DNA of 13,447 nucleotides from the NCBI GenBank assembly GCA_002291985.1, contig DBBB01000131.1:5443-18889 (forward strand), in the 5' to 3' direction. The notes under the pieces were generated by a model. That model was not told the origin of the DNA, did not search any database, and was given only the letters and a program-made list of their open reading frames with translations. This DNA is from Firmicutes bacterium UBA995 (GTDB lineage: Bacteria; Bacillota; Sulfobacillia; UBA995). Of this stretch, positions 8,027 to 13,188 are shown in pieces (position 1 is the stretch's first letter; each line of letters begins with the position of its first letter). Position numbers and translations under genes: made by a program.

Positions 8027-8204
8027 TTGTTTCACCTCCAAAATGGTGATTACCTGTCAGGCTTGACCGATCGCCGCCGGCCCCGGCACCACCTCCCCGG
8101 CACGAATTTCGGCCACATGTACCGTATTGCGGGATTCCATGTCTGGAGTGAAACATTCCACGAGAATCGACTGGATCCTGCATGACGAAAGACGAGGCTA
8201 ATTG
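8027..8204. other. Leader region of the ECF-LarA operon, bounded by the TA island
   Basis: It holds the ribosome binding site GGAGGTGA (8032-8039) of the S gene and must carry the operon promoter unless that lies in the duplicated DNA upstream; I see no convincing -35/-10 pair. A short minus-strand frame (begins MESRNTVHVAE, stops just before the S gene) lacks a ribosome binding site; it could be the tail of a gene cut off when the island was inserted, or chance. No known riboswitch was recognised by eye. Confidence 0.4.
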
Positions 8205-8268
8205 TGGATCACCGACGACCCCCGTCGATGCGATGATCGGCCGGTATCCGGTAACAACCATCTGGTAG
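8205..8268 (+). pseudogene. VapC (PIN toxin) remnant
   Basis: Only two short pieces of vapC remain, joined directly: codons around the WITDDPR motif (8205-8226) and the final codons ADAMIGRYPVTTIW with stop TAG at 8266-8268. The catalytic Asp6, Glu44 and Asp96/Asp99 of the intact copy are lost, as are the start and the Phd antitoxin. It is dead. The junction shows at most one base of shared sequence, so the deletion was probably not driven by a long direct repeat. Confidence 0.85.
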
Positions 8269-8650
8269 ACCCCGATAAACAAGAGGCAAGAGGGACAGGG
8301 GTGGCTCTCCTGGTGGACGAGATGAACGCCTCGGCCCACGCACTCCACCAGCCGAGCTTTTGCAGCTCCCGCCGGACGCCTTCGCCGACCTCGCCCAGCG
8401 TCCACTGCCACTCCATGCGGCGCTCTTCGTTGACTTCGAGCCGGATCTCCCTGACAGGTTCCACGAAGATCAACAGCGCCGTCTCCACTCCCTCGGATTG
8501 GACGATGAGCCTGGTGCTCCCGCGATTGACCCCGCGCACCACCGCCATACCGCGCTCCAGAGGTGCCTCTCCCTTCCAGACAAGGATCTCGGTCAGCACG
8601 TAGACCGTGACGGCCACCGTTGCCCCAGTCCCCCCTGCTCTGGAAAAACG
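8269..8650 (-). pseudogene. Fragment of a bacterial Ig-like (Big_2-type) surface protein, left copy
   Basis: The minus-strand reading contains PLERGMAVVRGVNRGSTRLI and ETALLIFVEPV, which fits the end of a Big_2 immunoglobulin-like repeat (the pattern V-G-T-A-T-I-T-V). In this copy it is preceded by ATVAVTVYVLTEILVWKGE, which resembles the end of another such repeat, so an internal deletion in a multi-repeat protein is plausible. After the Ig-like part comes a Glu/Trp-rich tail (MEWQWTLGEVGEGV, LQKLGWW). There is no start, signal peptide or natural stop; the frame runs on into the antisense of vapC. The frame is kept open in both copies, but this is best read as a captured fragment. The family call is by pattern only. 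Confidence 0.45.
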
Positions 8651-8747
8651 AAGGTAGACCCGCCGCCCACCTGCGCACGCCCCACAACGGCGCCATGGGC
8701 ACATCCGCCGCCCTTCTACTGCCCGGCCGCTTGCAAGCGGGACGCAC

Positions 8748-9024
8748 TCAAAGCCCCAAAAGTATCCGCAGCCTGTCCTCCACCGACGCCAGCGTCTTGG
8801 AAGGCACCGCACCCAGTCGGCTTGTCAGCCGCTCCCTGGCGACCGACCGCACGTCTTCGCACTTGATGAAGCTCTTCTGCTCCAGCCCACCTTCGGGCAA
8901 CTCCACCGGCACATGCCACGGTACCCCCTTTGCCCGGGTGGTCAGGGGGACCAGAACAACAAGTTCCGCAGGCCCACGGTTGAAGAGGTCAACCGAAACT
9001 ACAAGCCCAGGCCGCTTACCTGCC
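8748..9024 (-). pseudogene. MazF-family toxin, N-terminally truncated, without antitoxin
   Basis: This is the copy of the intact mazF at 12088-12429, retaining the part from residue Ala23 (AGKRPGLVVSVDLFNRG) to the stop at 8748. The lost 22 residues include the RGEVWLVDLDPARGHE segment, which forms the first strand and RNA-binding loop of MazF endoribonucleases. The frame continues upstream into unrelated sequence (9025-9110), so a chimeric 120-residue protein is formally encoded from an ATG at 9110, but no ribosome binding site supports it. The ribbon-helix-helix antitoxin gene is deleted here. Remaining differences from the intact copy include SSKT to PSKT and a last Glu to Gly. Inactivity is the likely state. 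Confidence 0.85.
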
Positions 9025-9114
9025 GGTTTTGGTTTACCCGGAGACAAGCTGAGGGCAACGCGAGTGCTCCTGAGTTGTCCGCATCTCGGGTGTCCACCAA
9101 ACCGGGGCAAGCCC

Positions 9115-9224
9115 AGTCGAAGGGCACCCGGAAGTCATACATGAAGGCGAGCACCGCTGGAGATCCCTCTCGAGACTTCGAGGCCTGCCACTTCCAGCAC
9201 CACAGCGAGTTCGCGACGAGACGG
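9115..9224 (-). mobile_element. IS66-family transposase remnant (C-terminal part), left
   Basis: The minus strand reads VLAFMYDFRVPFDW, matching the segment just before the catalytic glutamate in IS66 transposases (usual form FMYDFRVPFDNNLAERDLRMVK). The reading stops matching after VPFD because the fragment abuts the end of the duplicated TA unit at 9113. It matches 10720-10826 over its whole length with scattered substitutions and a 3-bp indel. The orientation is the same as that of the right remnant. No inverted terminal repeat or other IS66 genes (tnpA, tnpB) are present, so it cannot move. Confidence 0.7.
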
Positions 9225-9532
9225 ATCAAGAAACCGATTGGACGGAAGTCAGCAACACACCAGGGGGGAGCAACACGAGCCTCACACCGGAAGGCATCAG
9301 CCTGCCCTTGGACGCCGGCATAAGGCACACCGCGAAGGAATCAGGGTGTTGCGGAGCCAATCTCCACAGCCAAGCCGGTATCCGGCTTTCTACCCGGCAC
9401 GGCGTCAGGCAGAGGCGCCATCCACCATTTAGCCCACGCGAAACTGATTGATGGTGGCGTTCTGACAGCCATTGGCCAACCGGCGGTCCGGGTGAAGTGT
9501 GTCTGCCCAACCGGTTGAACGGCCGGTTACTA
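9225..9532. other. Gene-free stretch downstream of the HEPN gene
   Basis: I recognise no gene here. It holds a 7-3-7 perfect inverted repeat (AAGCCGG-TAT-CCGGCTT at 9372-9388), a 21-bp sequence at 9427-9447 repeated at 10835-10855, and an AACCGG...CCGGTT inverted repeat near 9514-9533, immediately after the HEPN stop, that could act as a weak terminator although there is no T-tract. Confidence 0.5.
9427..9447. repeat. 21-bp repeat, copy 1 (ATTTAGCCCACGCGAAACTGA)
   Basis: It matches 10835-10855 with one mismatch, and GGTGGC follows six bases later in both places. Each copy lies on the plus-strand right side of an IS66 remnant, so it may derive from the end of a lost mobile element; the element is not identified. 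Confidence 0.7.
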
Positions 9533-9949
9533 TCATGGTAGGCCGAGCTTCGAGCAAGCTTCCAGCACCAGCGTCGCCTTGCCGATGGCTTCCGCTGCGT
9601 CTTCCTCTCCATATAGCGCTTCCGGGGGCAAGCCGCTCGCCGGATCTCCGTAGAAGCTGATCTCGCGCTCGGCCCGCAGCGAACGCGATATCGAAGCCAG
9701 GCGGGGCACCATTTCGCCGAAGTTCTTGGGGAACCGCTCTACAGTCTGCCTGAGCAATGGCCCCACATCGTGCATCCTGGGCGCCTCGACCCCTGCCCAC
9801 CGCAAGCAACCCTTCAGCGCGAGTTCCATGGTCTCCTAGGCGCGGCGCACCACGAGGTTCCAGTGTCCACGCTGGAATAGGGACTTGGCCTCGCCGAAAA
9901 TCACTCCGGCCCGGTCAATGTCGTGCTTGGCAGCCTCGTGATTGGTCAC
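9533..9949 (-). pseudogene. HEPN-domain toxin partner, interrupted by an in-frame amber codon
   Basis: From GTG at 9949 (overlapping the MNT stop as GTGA) the frame reads VTNHEAAKHDIDRAG to WNLVVRRA, then TAG at 9836-9838, then ETMELALKGCLRWAGVEAP and on to TGA at 9533-9535. Read as glutamine (CAG), the protein is 138 residues and fits a HEPN domain: an A-x-x-Y/W-N-x-x-V first part, the ELALKG helix, a MHDVGPLL motif and the closing EAIGKATLVLEACSKL helix. A single C-to-T change explains the stop. The RX4HXY ribonuclease motif of HepT toxins is not visible, so this is the other (PF05168-like) HEPN type. An ATG six bases after the amber (9829), behind AGGAG, might allow restart of the 98-residue C-terminal part. 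A sequencing error, decay or amber decoding are all possible. Confidence 0.82.
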
Positions 9950-10458
9950 AGTTCAACGACGTCTCCGGGAGCGAAATCAGGTTTCAGGTCCCAGTAGCGC
10001 ACGTTGCCGATACGCTTTCTCACCGCGCCCATGTCCTTCACCCTGGCCCGAAGATCGGCGAGGACCCCCGCGAAGAACCCGCCCTCATCGTGGAGGATGG
10101 TGGCGTCCTCCACGAGGTCGAGGAAAAAGCGCCGGGGCTTCGCGGCCTCCTCGCGGGTAATGATTACTTCGCTGAAGTCGGTGAAGATGCCCTGGTCCCA
10201 GGCGCGCTCGAGTTGCGGCATTAACCGTTCTCGGACTGGTTCCAGCATCGCCCGCCGCCGAGTGGCCCGAGGGGGCGCCTCGTCCACGACCACCAACAGG
10301 TCGATGTCGGACGACGTGCCGGCCTCCTCACGCGCGACCGAGCCGAACAGCACGACGGAGGTGAGTCGTCCGGCCAGCAGATCACGAGCGGCTGCGGCAT
10401 ACCGGCCGGCAAGGGCGAACAGCATCTCGGTCGAGGTTGCCGGCTGGTCGCCGCTCAT
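9946..10458 (-). CDS. MNT-type nucleotidyltransferase (antitoxin partner of HEPN)
   Basis: This 170-residue cytosolic protein belongs to the minimal nucleotidyltransferases that pair with HEPN proteins; in studied pairs such as MntA-HepT the MNT neutralises the toxin by adding AMP units. The signature GS-x10-D-x-D is exact: LFGSVAREEAGTSSDIDLLV near residues 37-56. An acidic DFSEVII segment follows near residue 95 and could supply the third metal ligand. The C-terminal part (about 110-170) is Arg/Asp-rich and unremarkable. I chose ATG at 10458, six bases after AGGTG; GTG codons at 10467 and 10464 overlap that site. It is upstream of, and overlaps, the HEPN gene (GTGA at 9946-9949), so the two are translationally coupled. 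The gene itself is intact although its toxin partner carries an amber codon. Confidence 0.88.
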   Translation of the reverse strand: MSGDQPATSTEMLFALAGRYAAAARDLLAGRLTSVVLFGSVAREEAGTSSDIDLLVVVDEAPPRATRRRAMLEPVRERLMPQLERAWDQGIFTDFSEVIITREEAAKPRRFFLDLVEDATILHDEGGFFAGVLADLRARVKDMGAVRKRIGNVRYWDLKPDFAPGDVVEL

Positions 10459-10490
10459 GTGCACCACCTGTCCGGGGGACGCCCTGACTC

Positions 10491-10496
10491 ATTATA
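10491..10496 (-). promoter_or_regulatory. Candidate -10 box for the MNT-HEPN pair
   Basis: A perfect TATAAT on the minus strand lies 32 bp before the MNT start codon. No good -35 hexamer stands 16-18 bp upstream, where the end of the group II intron remnant begins, so the element may be activator dependent or inactive. Confidence 0.45.
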
Positions 10497-10510
10497 CCAC
10501 TCTTGGCCGG

Positions 10511-10585
10511 GGTAGGGACGCCGGCTCCCCCCGGCCCCCCCCCCCCCGCACAGACCCTGGCGTGCGGGTTTCCCGCACCGGGTTC
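10511..10585 (-). mobile_element. Group II intron 3' end remnant (domains V-VI)
   Basis: On the minus strand 10585 to 10553 forms a 33-base hairpin like group II intron domain V: lower arm GAACCCGG, upper stem TGCGGG-AAA-CCCGCA, two-base CG bulge, and lower arm CCAGGGTC. It is followed by TGTGCGGGGG... and GCCGGCGTCCCTACC, the usual domain VI shape just before the 3' splice site. Decay is visible: the catalytic AGC triad reads AAC, the lower stem has two mismatches, and domain VI contains a run of 13 C on the plus strand (10535-10547). No reverse transcriptase remains. I identify it by memory of family consensus sequences, not by search. Confidence 0.6.
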
Positions 10586-10616
10586 CTCGATTGTACTCGC
10601 ATACGCGCAAGACGAA

Positions 10617-10640
10617 GGCCTGCCTGCCGGCAGGCAGGCC
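10617..10640. repeat. 24-bp perfect palindrome next to the IS66 remnant
   Basis: GGCCTGCCTGCC is followed directly by its reverse complement with no loop. It separates the IS66 reading (FRSFAGARA) from a frame-shifted continuation (AFVLRV), which fits insertion of about 20 bases into the old transposase gene. Similar CTGCCGGCAG repeats are scattered in many genomes, but I cannot assign it to a named family. Confidence 0.85.
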
Positions 10641-10826
10641 CGCGCACCGGCGAAACTCCGGAAGGTGCCGATCGTCTGCTGCACCTTGACCATGGGCAGG
10701 TCGTGCTCCGTCAGGTTGTAGTCGAGGGGCACTTGGAAGTCGTACATGAAGGCGAGCACCGCCAGACCCTCTCGACACTTCGAGATCTACCGCTTCCAGC
10801 GTCACAGCCAATTCGCGGCGAGACGG
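10641..10826 (-). mobile_element. IS66-family transposase remnant (C-terminal part), right
   Basis: The minus strand reads LAFMYDFQVPLDYNLTEHDL, then PMVKVQQTIGTFRSFAGAR. This matches the conserved C-terminal core of IS66 transposases (usual form DNNLAERDLRMVKVQQKISGTFRS), with the catalytic Glu kept in NLTEHDL but the flanking Asn-Asn and Arg residues altered. Upstream the frame breaks with stops near 10770-10830, so it is not functional. Positions 10720-10826 match the left remnant 9115-9224. The two remnants lie in direct orientation on either side of the MNT-HEPN pair. Confidence 0.82.
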
Positions 10827-10834
10827 GACACACT

Positions 10835-10855
10835 ATTTAGCCCACGCAAAACTGA
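10835..10855. repeat. 21-bp repeat, copy 2 (ATTTAGCCCACGCAAAACTGA)
   Basis: This is the partner of 9427-9447, with one mismatch. It begins nine bases after the end of the IS66 homology on this side, whereas the left copy is about 200 bp away from its remnant. Confidence 0.7.
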
Positions 10856-11000
10856 CTAGCGGTGGCTTAACTCGCTCTTTCCCTCCAGTCAGCAGCGGAA
10901 GCGCGTCTGGGCCGTAACTCACGTTGGCCCAGGCCTGAGTGGCCACGGTCCGTGTTCAAGATCCGCCGCTACTATGGAACACGAGCCTCACGGGTCACTA
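10856..11000. other. Short gene-free stretch before the phd-vapC promoter
   Basis: No gene or strong structure was recognised. The 14-mer AACACGAGCCTCAC near 10978 also occurs near 9276, which may be a trace of shared ancestry or chance. Confidence 0.4.
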
Positions 11001-11029
11001 TTGACTTAGTCTTCAGTCTAGTTTAGACT
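11001..11029 (+). promoter_or_regulatory. Promoter and probable operator of phd-vapC
   Basis: TTGACT (11001-11006), a 17-bp spacer and TAGACT (11024-11029) make a near-consensus sigma-70-type promoter. The -10 box is one arm of a perfect inverted repeat AGTCTA-GTT-TAGACT (11015-11029), and AGTCT occurs once more at 11009-11013. Phd/YefM antitoxins repress their own operons by binding such palindromes, so autoregulation here is likely. The ribosome binding site GAGGTGA (11036-11042) follows. Confidence 0.8.
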
Positions 11030-11049
11030 TGAACTGAGGTGAGACGGCT

Positions 11050-11283
11050 ATGCGTCAGGTCAATATCCACGAAGCCAAGACGCACCTTTCGAGACTGCTG
11101 GCACGAGTGCAACAGGGTGAGGAGATCATCATCGCCAAAGCTGATGTGCCGATAGCTCGACTTTCCCCCATCAACAGTCGCCCTGCCGCCCGGGTGCCGG
11201 GCAGTGCCAAAGGTAAGATCGCCATGACCGGCGACTTCGACGCCCCGCTGCCTGAATCTGTCCTGGAGAGCTTCGAAGAGTGA
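11050..11283 (+). CDS. Phd/YefM-family antitoxin
   Basis: A 77-residue antitoxin of the Phd/YefM fold. The N-terminal DNA-binding part is typical: MRQVNIHEAKTHLSRLLARV, then GEEIIIAKADVPIARLSPI. The C-terminal part (GDFDAPLPESVLESFEE) is acidic and is the expected toxin-wrapping tail. The ATG at 11050 is seven bases after GAGGTGA, and the upstream promoter overlaps an inverted repeat. The last four bases overlap the toxin start (GTGA at 11280-11283), so toxin and antitoxin are translated together. This pairing of a Phd-type antitoxin with a PIN toxin is common. No copy of this gene remains in the left TA unit. Confidence 0.93.
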   Translation: MRQVNIHEAKTHLSRLLARVQQGEEIIIAKADVPIARLSPINSRPAARVPGSAKGKIAMTGDFDAPLPESVLESFEE

Positions 11284-11669
11284 GAGCCTTACTTGATACG
11301 CACGTCTTTCTCTGGTGGATCACCGACGACCCCCGTCTCTCTCCCCGGGCACGCCAGCTAATCGGAACGGGTACCAATGACCTGTTTCTCAGTGCTGCCA
11401 GCGGCTGGGAAATGGCCATAAAGGCCGGATTGGGAAGGCTGAAATTCGAGACGAACCAGCTTCACCTCTTCGTGGCCGAGCAACTGAGACTGAATGCAGT
11501 AACAAGCCTGCCGGTCCAAATGAGCCACGCCTTGCAGGTTCATTCCCTTGCCCCCCACCACCGCGACCCGTTCGACCGCTTGCTGGTGGTACAGGCGCAA
11601 ATGGAGGATCTGCCCATAATCACCGCCGATGCGATGATCGGCCGGTATCCGGTAACAACCATCTGGTAG
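11280..11669 (+). CDS. PIN-domain ribonuclease toxin (VapC-like)
   Basis: A 129-residue PIN-domain toxin, a metal-dependent ribonuclease held inactive by the neighbouring Phd-type antitoxin. The acidic residues expected at the active site are present: Asp6 in LLDTHVFLWW, Glu44 in SAASGWEMAIKAGLG, Asp96 and Asp99 in HHRDPFDRLL, and Asp117 in IITADAMI. The length and the closing GRYPVTTIW are usual for this subgroup. It starts with GTG inside the antitoxin stop. It looks intact, so the module is probably active. The final 42 codon bases and about 60 bases near the start also survive in the left unit as a dead remnant. Confidence 0.94.
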   Translation: MRALLDTHVFLWWITDDPRLSPRARQLIGTGTNDLFLSAASGWEMAIKAGLGRLKFETNQLHLFVAEQLRLNAVTSLPVQMSHALQVHSLAPHHRDPFDRLLVVQAQMEDLPIITADAMIGRYPVTTIW

Positions 11670-11699
11670 ACCTCGACAAAGAAGAGGCAAGAGGGACGG

Positions 11700-12085
11700 G
11701 GGTGGCTCCTGGTGGACGAGATGAACGCCCCGGCCCTCGCACTCCACCAGCCGAGCTTTTGCAGCTCCCGCCGGACGCCGTCGCCGACCTCGCCCAGCGT
11801 CCACTGCCACTCCATGCGGCCCTCTTCGTTGACTTCGAGCCGGAACTCGCCGACAGGTTCCACGAAGATCAACAGCGCCGTCTCCACTCCCTCGGATTGG
11901 ACGATAAGCCTGGTGCTCCCGCGATTGACCCCGCGCACCACCGCCATACCGCGCTCCAGAGGTGTGACCTCAGCGATGTGTGGCTGCTCGACTTGCCAGT
12001 ACATATCACACGAGACCGGGGCGCCGTTGTTGTCGGCTCCCTGAGCCGTGAGGACGATCTGCCCGGCCGCTTGCAAGTGGGACGC
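11700..12085 (-). pseudogene. Fragment of a bacterial Ig-like (Big_2-type) surface protein, right copy
   Basis: The minus-strand frame reads a nearly complete Ig-like repeat: QIVLTAQGADNNGAPVSCDM, then WQVEQPHIAEVTPLERGMAVVRG, then GSTRLIVQSEGVETALLIFVEP. This fits the Big_2 pattern (L-T-A-x-G-x-D-x-N-G-x-P-V, W-x-x-x-x-P-x-I-A-x-V, V-x-G-V-x-x-G-x-T). A Glu/Trp-rich tail (MEWQWTLGEVGDGV, LQKLGWW) follows. The frame begins directly after the mazF stop, with no start codon or ribosome binding site, and runs into the antisense of vapC without a natural end. Such repeats belong to secreted or cell-surface proteins, but no signal peptide is present. Best read as a gene fragment trapped between two TA modules. 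Confidence 0.5.
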
Positions 12086-12087
12086 AC

Positions 12088-12429
12088 TCAAAGCTCCAAA
12101 AGTATCCGCAGCCTGTCCTCCACCGACGCCAGCGTCTTGGAGGACACCGCACCCAGTCGGCTTGTCAGCCGCTCCCTGGCGACCGACCGCACGTCTTCGC
12201 ACTTGATGAAGCTCTTCTGCTCCAGCCCACCTTCGGGCAGCTCCACCGGGACATGCCACGGTACCCCTTTTGCCCGGGTGGTCAGGGGAACCAGCACAAC
12301 AAGTTCCGCAGGCCCACGGTTGAAGAGGTCAACCGAAACTACAAGCCCAGGCCGCTTACCTGCCTGTTCATGACCACGGGCCGGATCGAGATCCACCAGC
12401 CATACTTCTCCACGCAAAGGGGCCTTCAC
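12088..12429 (-). CDS. mazF: MazF-family endoribonuclease toxin
   Basis: A 113-residue MazF/PemK-type toxin, a sequence-specific mRNA interferase. Family landmarks are RGEVWLVDLDPARGHEQ (residues 6-22), GKRPGLVVSVD (24-34), VVLVPLTTRAKGVPWHVP in the middle, and SFIKCEDVRSVARERL toward the end. The GTG start at 12429 lies inside the antitoxin stop (TGA 12426-12428), so the two are translationally coupled. It is complete and in normal MazF length. A truncated copy lies at 8748-9024. It is transcribed toward, and convergent with, vapC, with the Ig-like fragment between them. Confidence 0.94.
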   Translation of the reverse strand: MKAPLRGEVWLVDLDPARGHEQAGKRPGLVVSVDLFNRGPAELVVLVPLTTRAKGVPWHVPVELPEGGLEQKSFIKCEDVRSVARERLTSRLGAVSSKTLASVEDRLRILLEL

Positions 12430-12686
12430 TGCGGCCCCTCCCCTTCCTCGGCACCATCAGCTAGCACTGCATCCCAAACCCTTCGCTCTTCAAGCTCTTC
12501 CCGCCAAGCCCCGGGATCGCTTTTCAGCGCCGCGTAAGCCCGATTGGCCTCCTCCAAGAAGAGCTTCCGTCGATACTCCTCCACCGCCCTGTCAACGATT
12601 TCTTGCATGGTGGTCCCGCACCGTTCCGACAGGTGCTTGAGGGTTTGCCAGGCAGCCTCGCTCACCCGGACTATCGCCGTCGGCAT
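12426..12686 (-). CDS. Ribbon-helix-helix-type antitoxin (MazE role)
   Basis: An 86-residue protein directly upstream of mazF. The N-terminal part MPTAIVRVSEAAWQTLKHLS followed by TTMQEIVDRAVEEYRR fits a ribbon-helix-helix DNA-binding fold, and the acidic C-terminus (DPGAWREELEERR, then AEEGEGPQ) fits a toxin-binding tail. It is not a classical AbrB-fold MazE, but such RHH partners of MazF are known. The ATG at 12686 is set by GGAGGTGA five bases upstream; the much longer frame extending toward 13346 is not a gene. The gene is entirely absent from the left unit. Confidence 0.88.
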   Translation of the reverse strand: MPTAIVRVSEAAWQTLKHLSERCGTTMQEIVDRAVEEYRRKLFLEEANRAYAALKSDPGAWREELEERRVWDAVLADGAEEGEGPQ

Positions 12687-12705
12687 GCGTATCACCTCCA
12701 GTGCC

Positions 12706-12734
12706 AGTTTACAGCCTGGTTTACCCGGAGGCAA
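12706..12734 (-). promoter_or_regulatory. Candidate promoter of mazEF
   Basis: On the minus strand TTGCCT (12734-12729), a 17-bp spacer and TAAACT (12711-12706) stand just before GGAGGTGA and the antitoxin ATG. Part of it lies in the repeated block that also survives at 9030-9113, where the -10 region has been deleted. Confidence 0.65.
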
Positions 12735-12853
12735 GCTGAAGGCAACGCGAGTGCTCCTGAGTTGTCCACGTCTCGGGTGTCTACCAAACCGGGGCAGGCC
12801 TAAAAGGACAATCCGGTACGCGCCTGGTTGAGGCACTTGCTGTCGAGCAGGAC

Positions 12854-12883
12854 CTGCCAGCGGCGTGTGATCCAGGTTATAAT
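12854..12883 (+). promoter_or_regulatory. Candidate promoter of the DUF433 gene
   Basis: CTGCCA (12854-12859), an 18-bp spacer and a perfect TATAAT (12878-12883) stand 65 bp before the start codon. It is divergent from the mazEF promoter. Confidence 0.65.
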
Positions 12884-12948
12884 GAGCGTGGGGAAGCGGC
12901 GTCGCCGTCTGTCGCCGCGGGATTTGACCGGTTCCCGGAAGGGGGTTT

Positions 12949-13188
12949 GTGGTAGTGGGCATCGATGTTCTTGCCCAGCGGATTGAAATCAACCCGAAGG
13001 TGATGATGGGAAAGCCGGTCATCAAGGGCACGCGGATACCGGTTGAGTTCATCTTGCGGAAGCTTGGCGAGGGCGCCACGGTAGAAGATCTGCTGGACGG
13101 GTATCCAAGCCTCAACCGGGAGGACATCCAGGCCGCGCTTGCGTACGCCGCCAAGGCTTTGCCCTGCGAAGAGATAGTCGCCACATGA
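12949..13188 (+). CDS. DUF433 family protein, probable antitoxin (VapB45-like)
   Basis: A 79-residue DUF433 protein. The core motif is clear: INPKVMMGKPVIKGTRIPVE, then LGEGATVEDLLDGYPSLNREDIQAALAYA, a winged-helix-like fold found in antitoxins that usually precede a PIN-like (DUF5615/Mut7-C) toxin. The GTG at 12949 follows AAGGGGG closely; the GTG at 12955 is an alternative. The expected toxin, normally beginning with a peptide like MRFLADENV, does not follow: the next 200 bp contain no such frame. It is therefore an orphan here. A TATAAT promoter lies upstream. Its present role, possibly silencing a toxin encoded elsewhere, is unknown. Confidence 0.88.
   Translation: MVVGIDVLAQRIEINPKVMMGKPVIKGTRIPVEFILRKLGEGATVEDLLDGYPSLNREDIQAALAYAAKALPCEEIVAT

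Larger units (their letters stand above)
8205..9113. repeat. Left, deletion-bearing copy of the TA unit
   Basis: Four collinear blocks match the right-hand unit: 8205-8226 with about 11317-11337 (vapC codons around WITDDP), 8227-8565 with 11628-11964, 8719-9024 with 12059-12364, and 9030-9113 with 12717-12800. In the 306-bp third block I count nine substitutions by eye. Relative to the right copy, 290 bp of vapC are missing at the first junction, unrelated sequence of about 150 bp (8566-8718) replaces about 94 bp at the second, and 352 bp (MazF start, the antitoxin and its promoter) are missing at the third. The right copy is intact, so the left is the degraded derivative. Confidence 0.9.
11317..12800. 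repeat. Right, intact copy of the TA unit
   Basis: This is the source-like copy for the blocks listed under 8205-9113. It includes vapC, the Ig-like fragment, mazF, its antitoxin gene and the mazEF promoter. Homology on this side ends sharply at 12800, where the left copy continues straight into IS66 sequence at 9115. Confidence 0.9.

Noticed and set aside
8999..9328. A 109-residue minus-strand frame across 8999-9328
   Set aside because: Only the IS66-like central part is meaningful; both ends are junk from the junctions on either side.
9372..9388. AAGCCGG-TAT-CCGGCTT inverted repeat as a terminator or transposon end
   Set aside because: It has no T-tract and no partner copy, so neither role is supported; it is recorded only as local structure.
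9226..9612. A 128-residue minus-strand frame overlapping the HEPN 3' end
   Set aside because: It overlaps HEPN codons in another frame and has no domain-like composition or ribosome binding site.
8205..12800. The repeated sequences as a CRISPR array
   Set aside because: The repeats are two long copies of protein-coding blocks, not short, regularly spaced units.
12801..12860. A tRNA gene or attachment site marking the island end
   Set aside because: No cloverleaf-like arms or anticodon loop could be found, and no matching short repeat is seen at the other island boundary near 8205.
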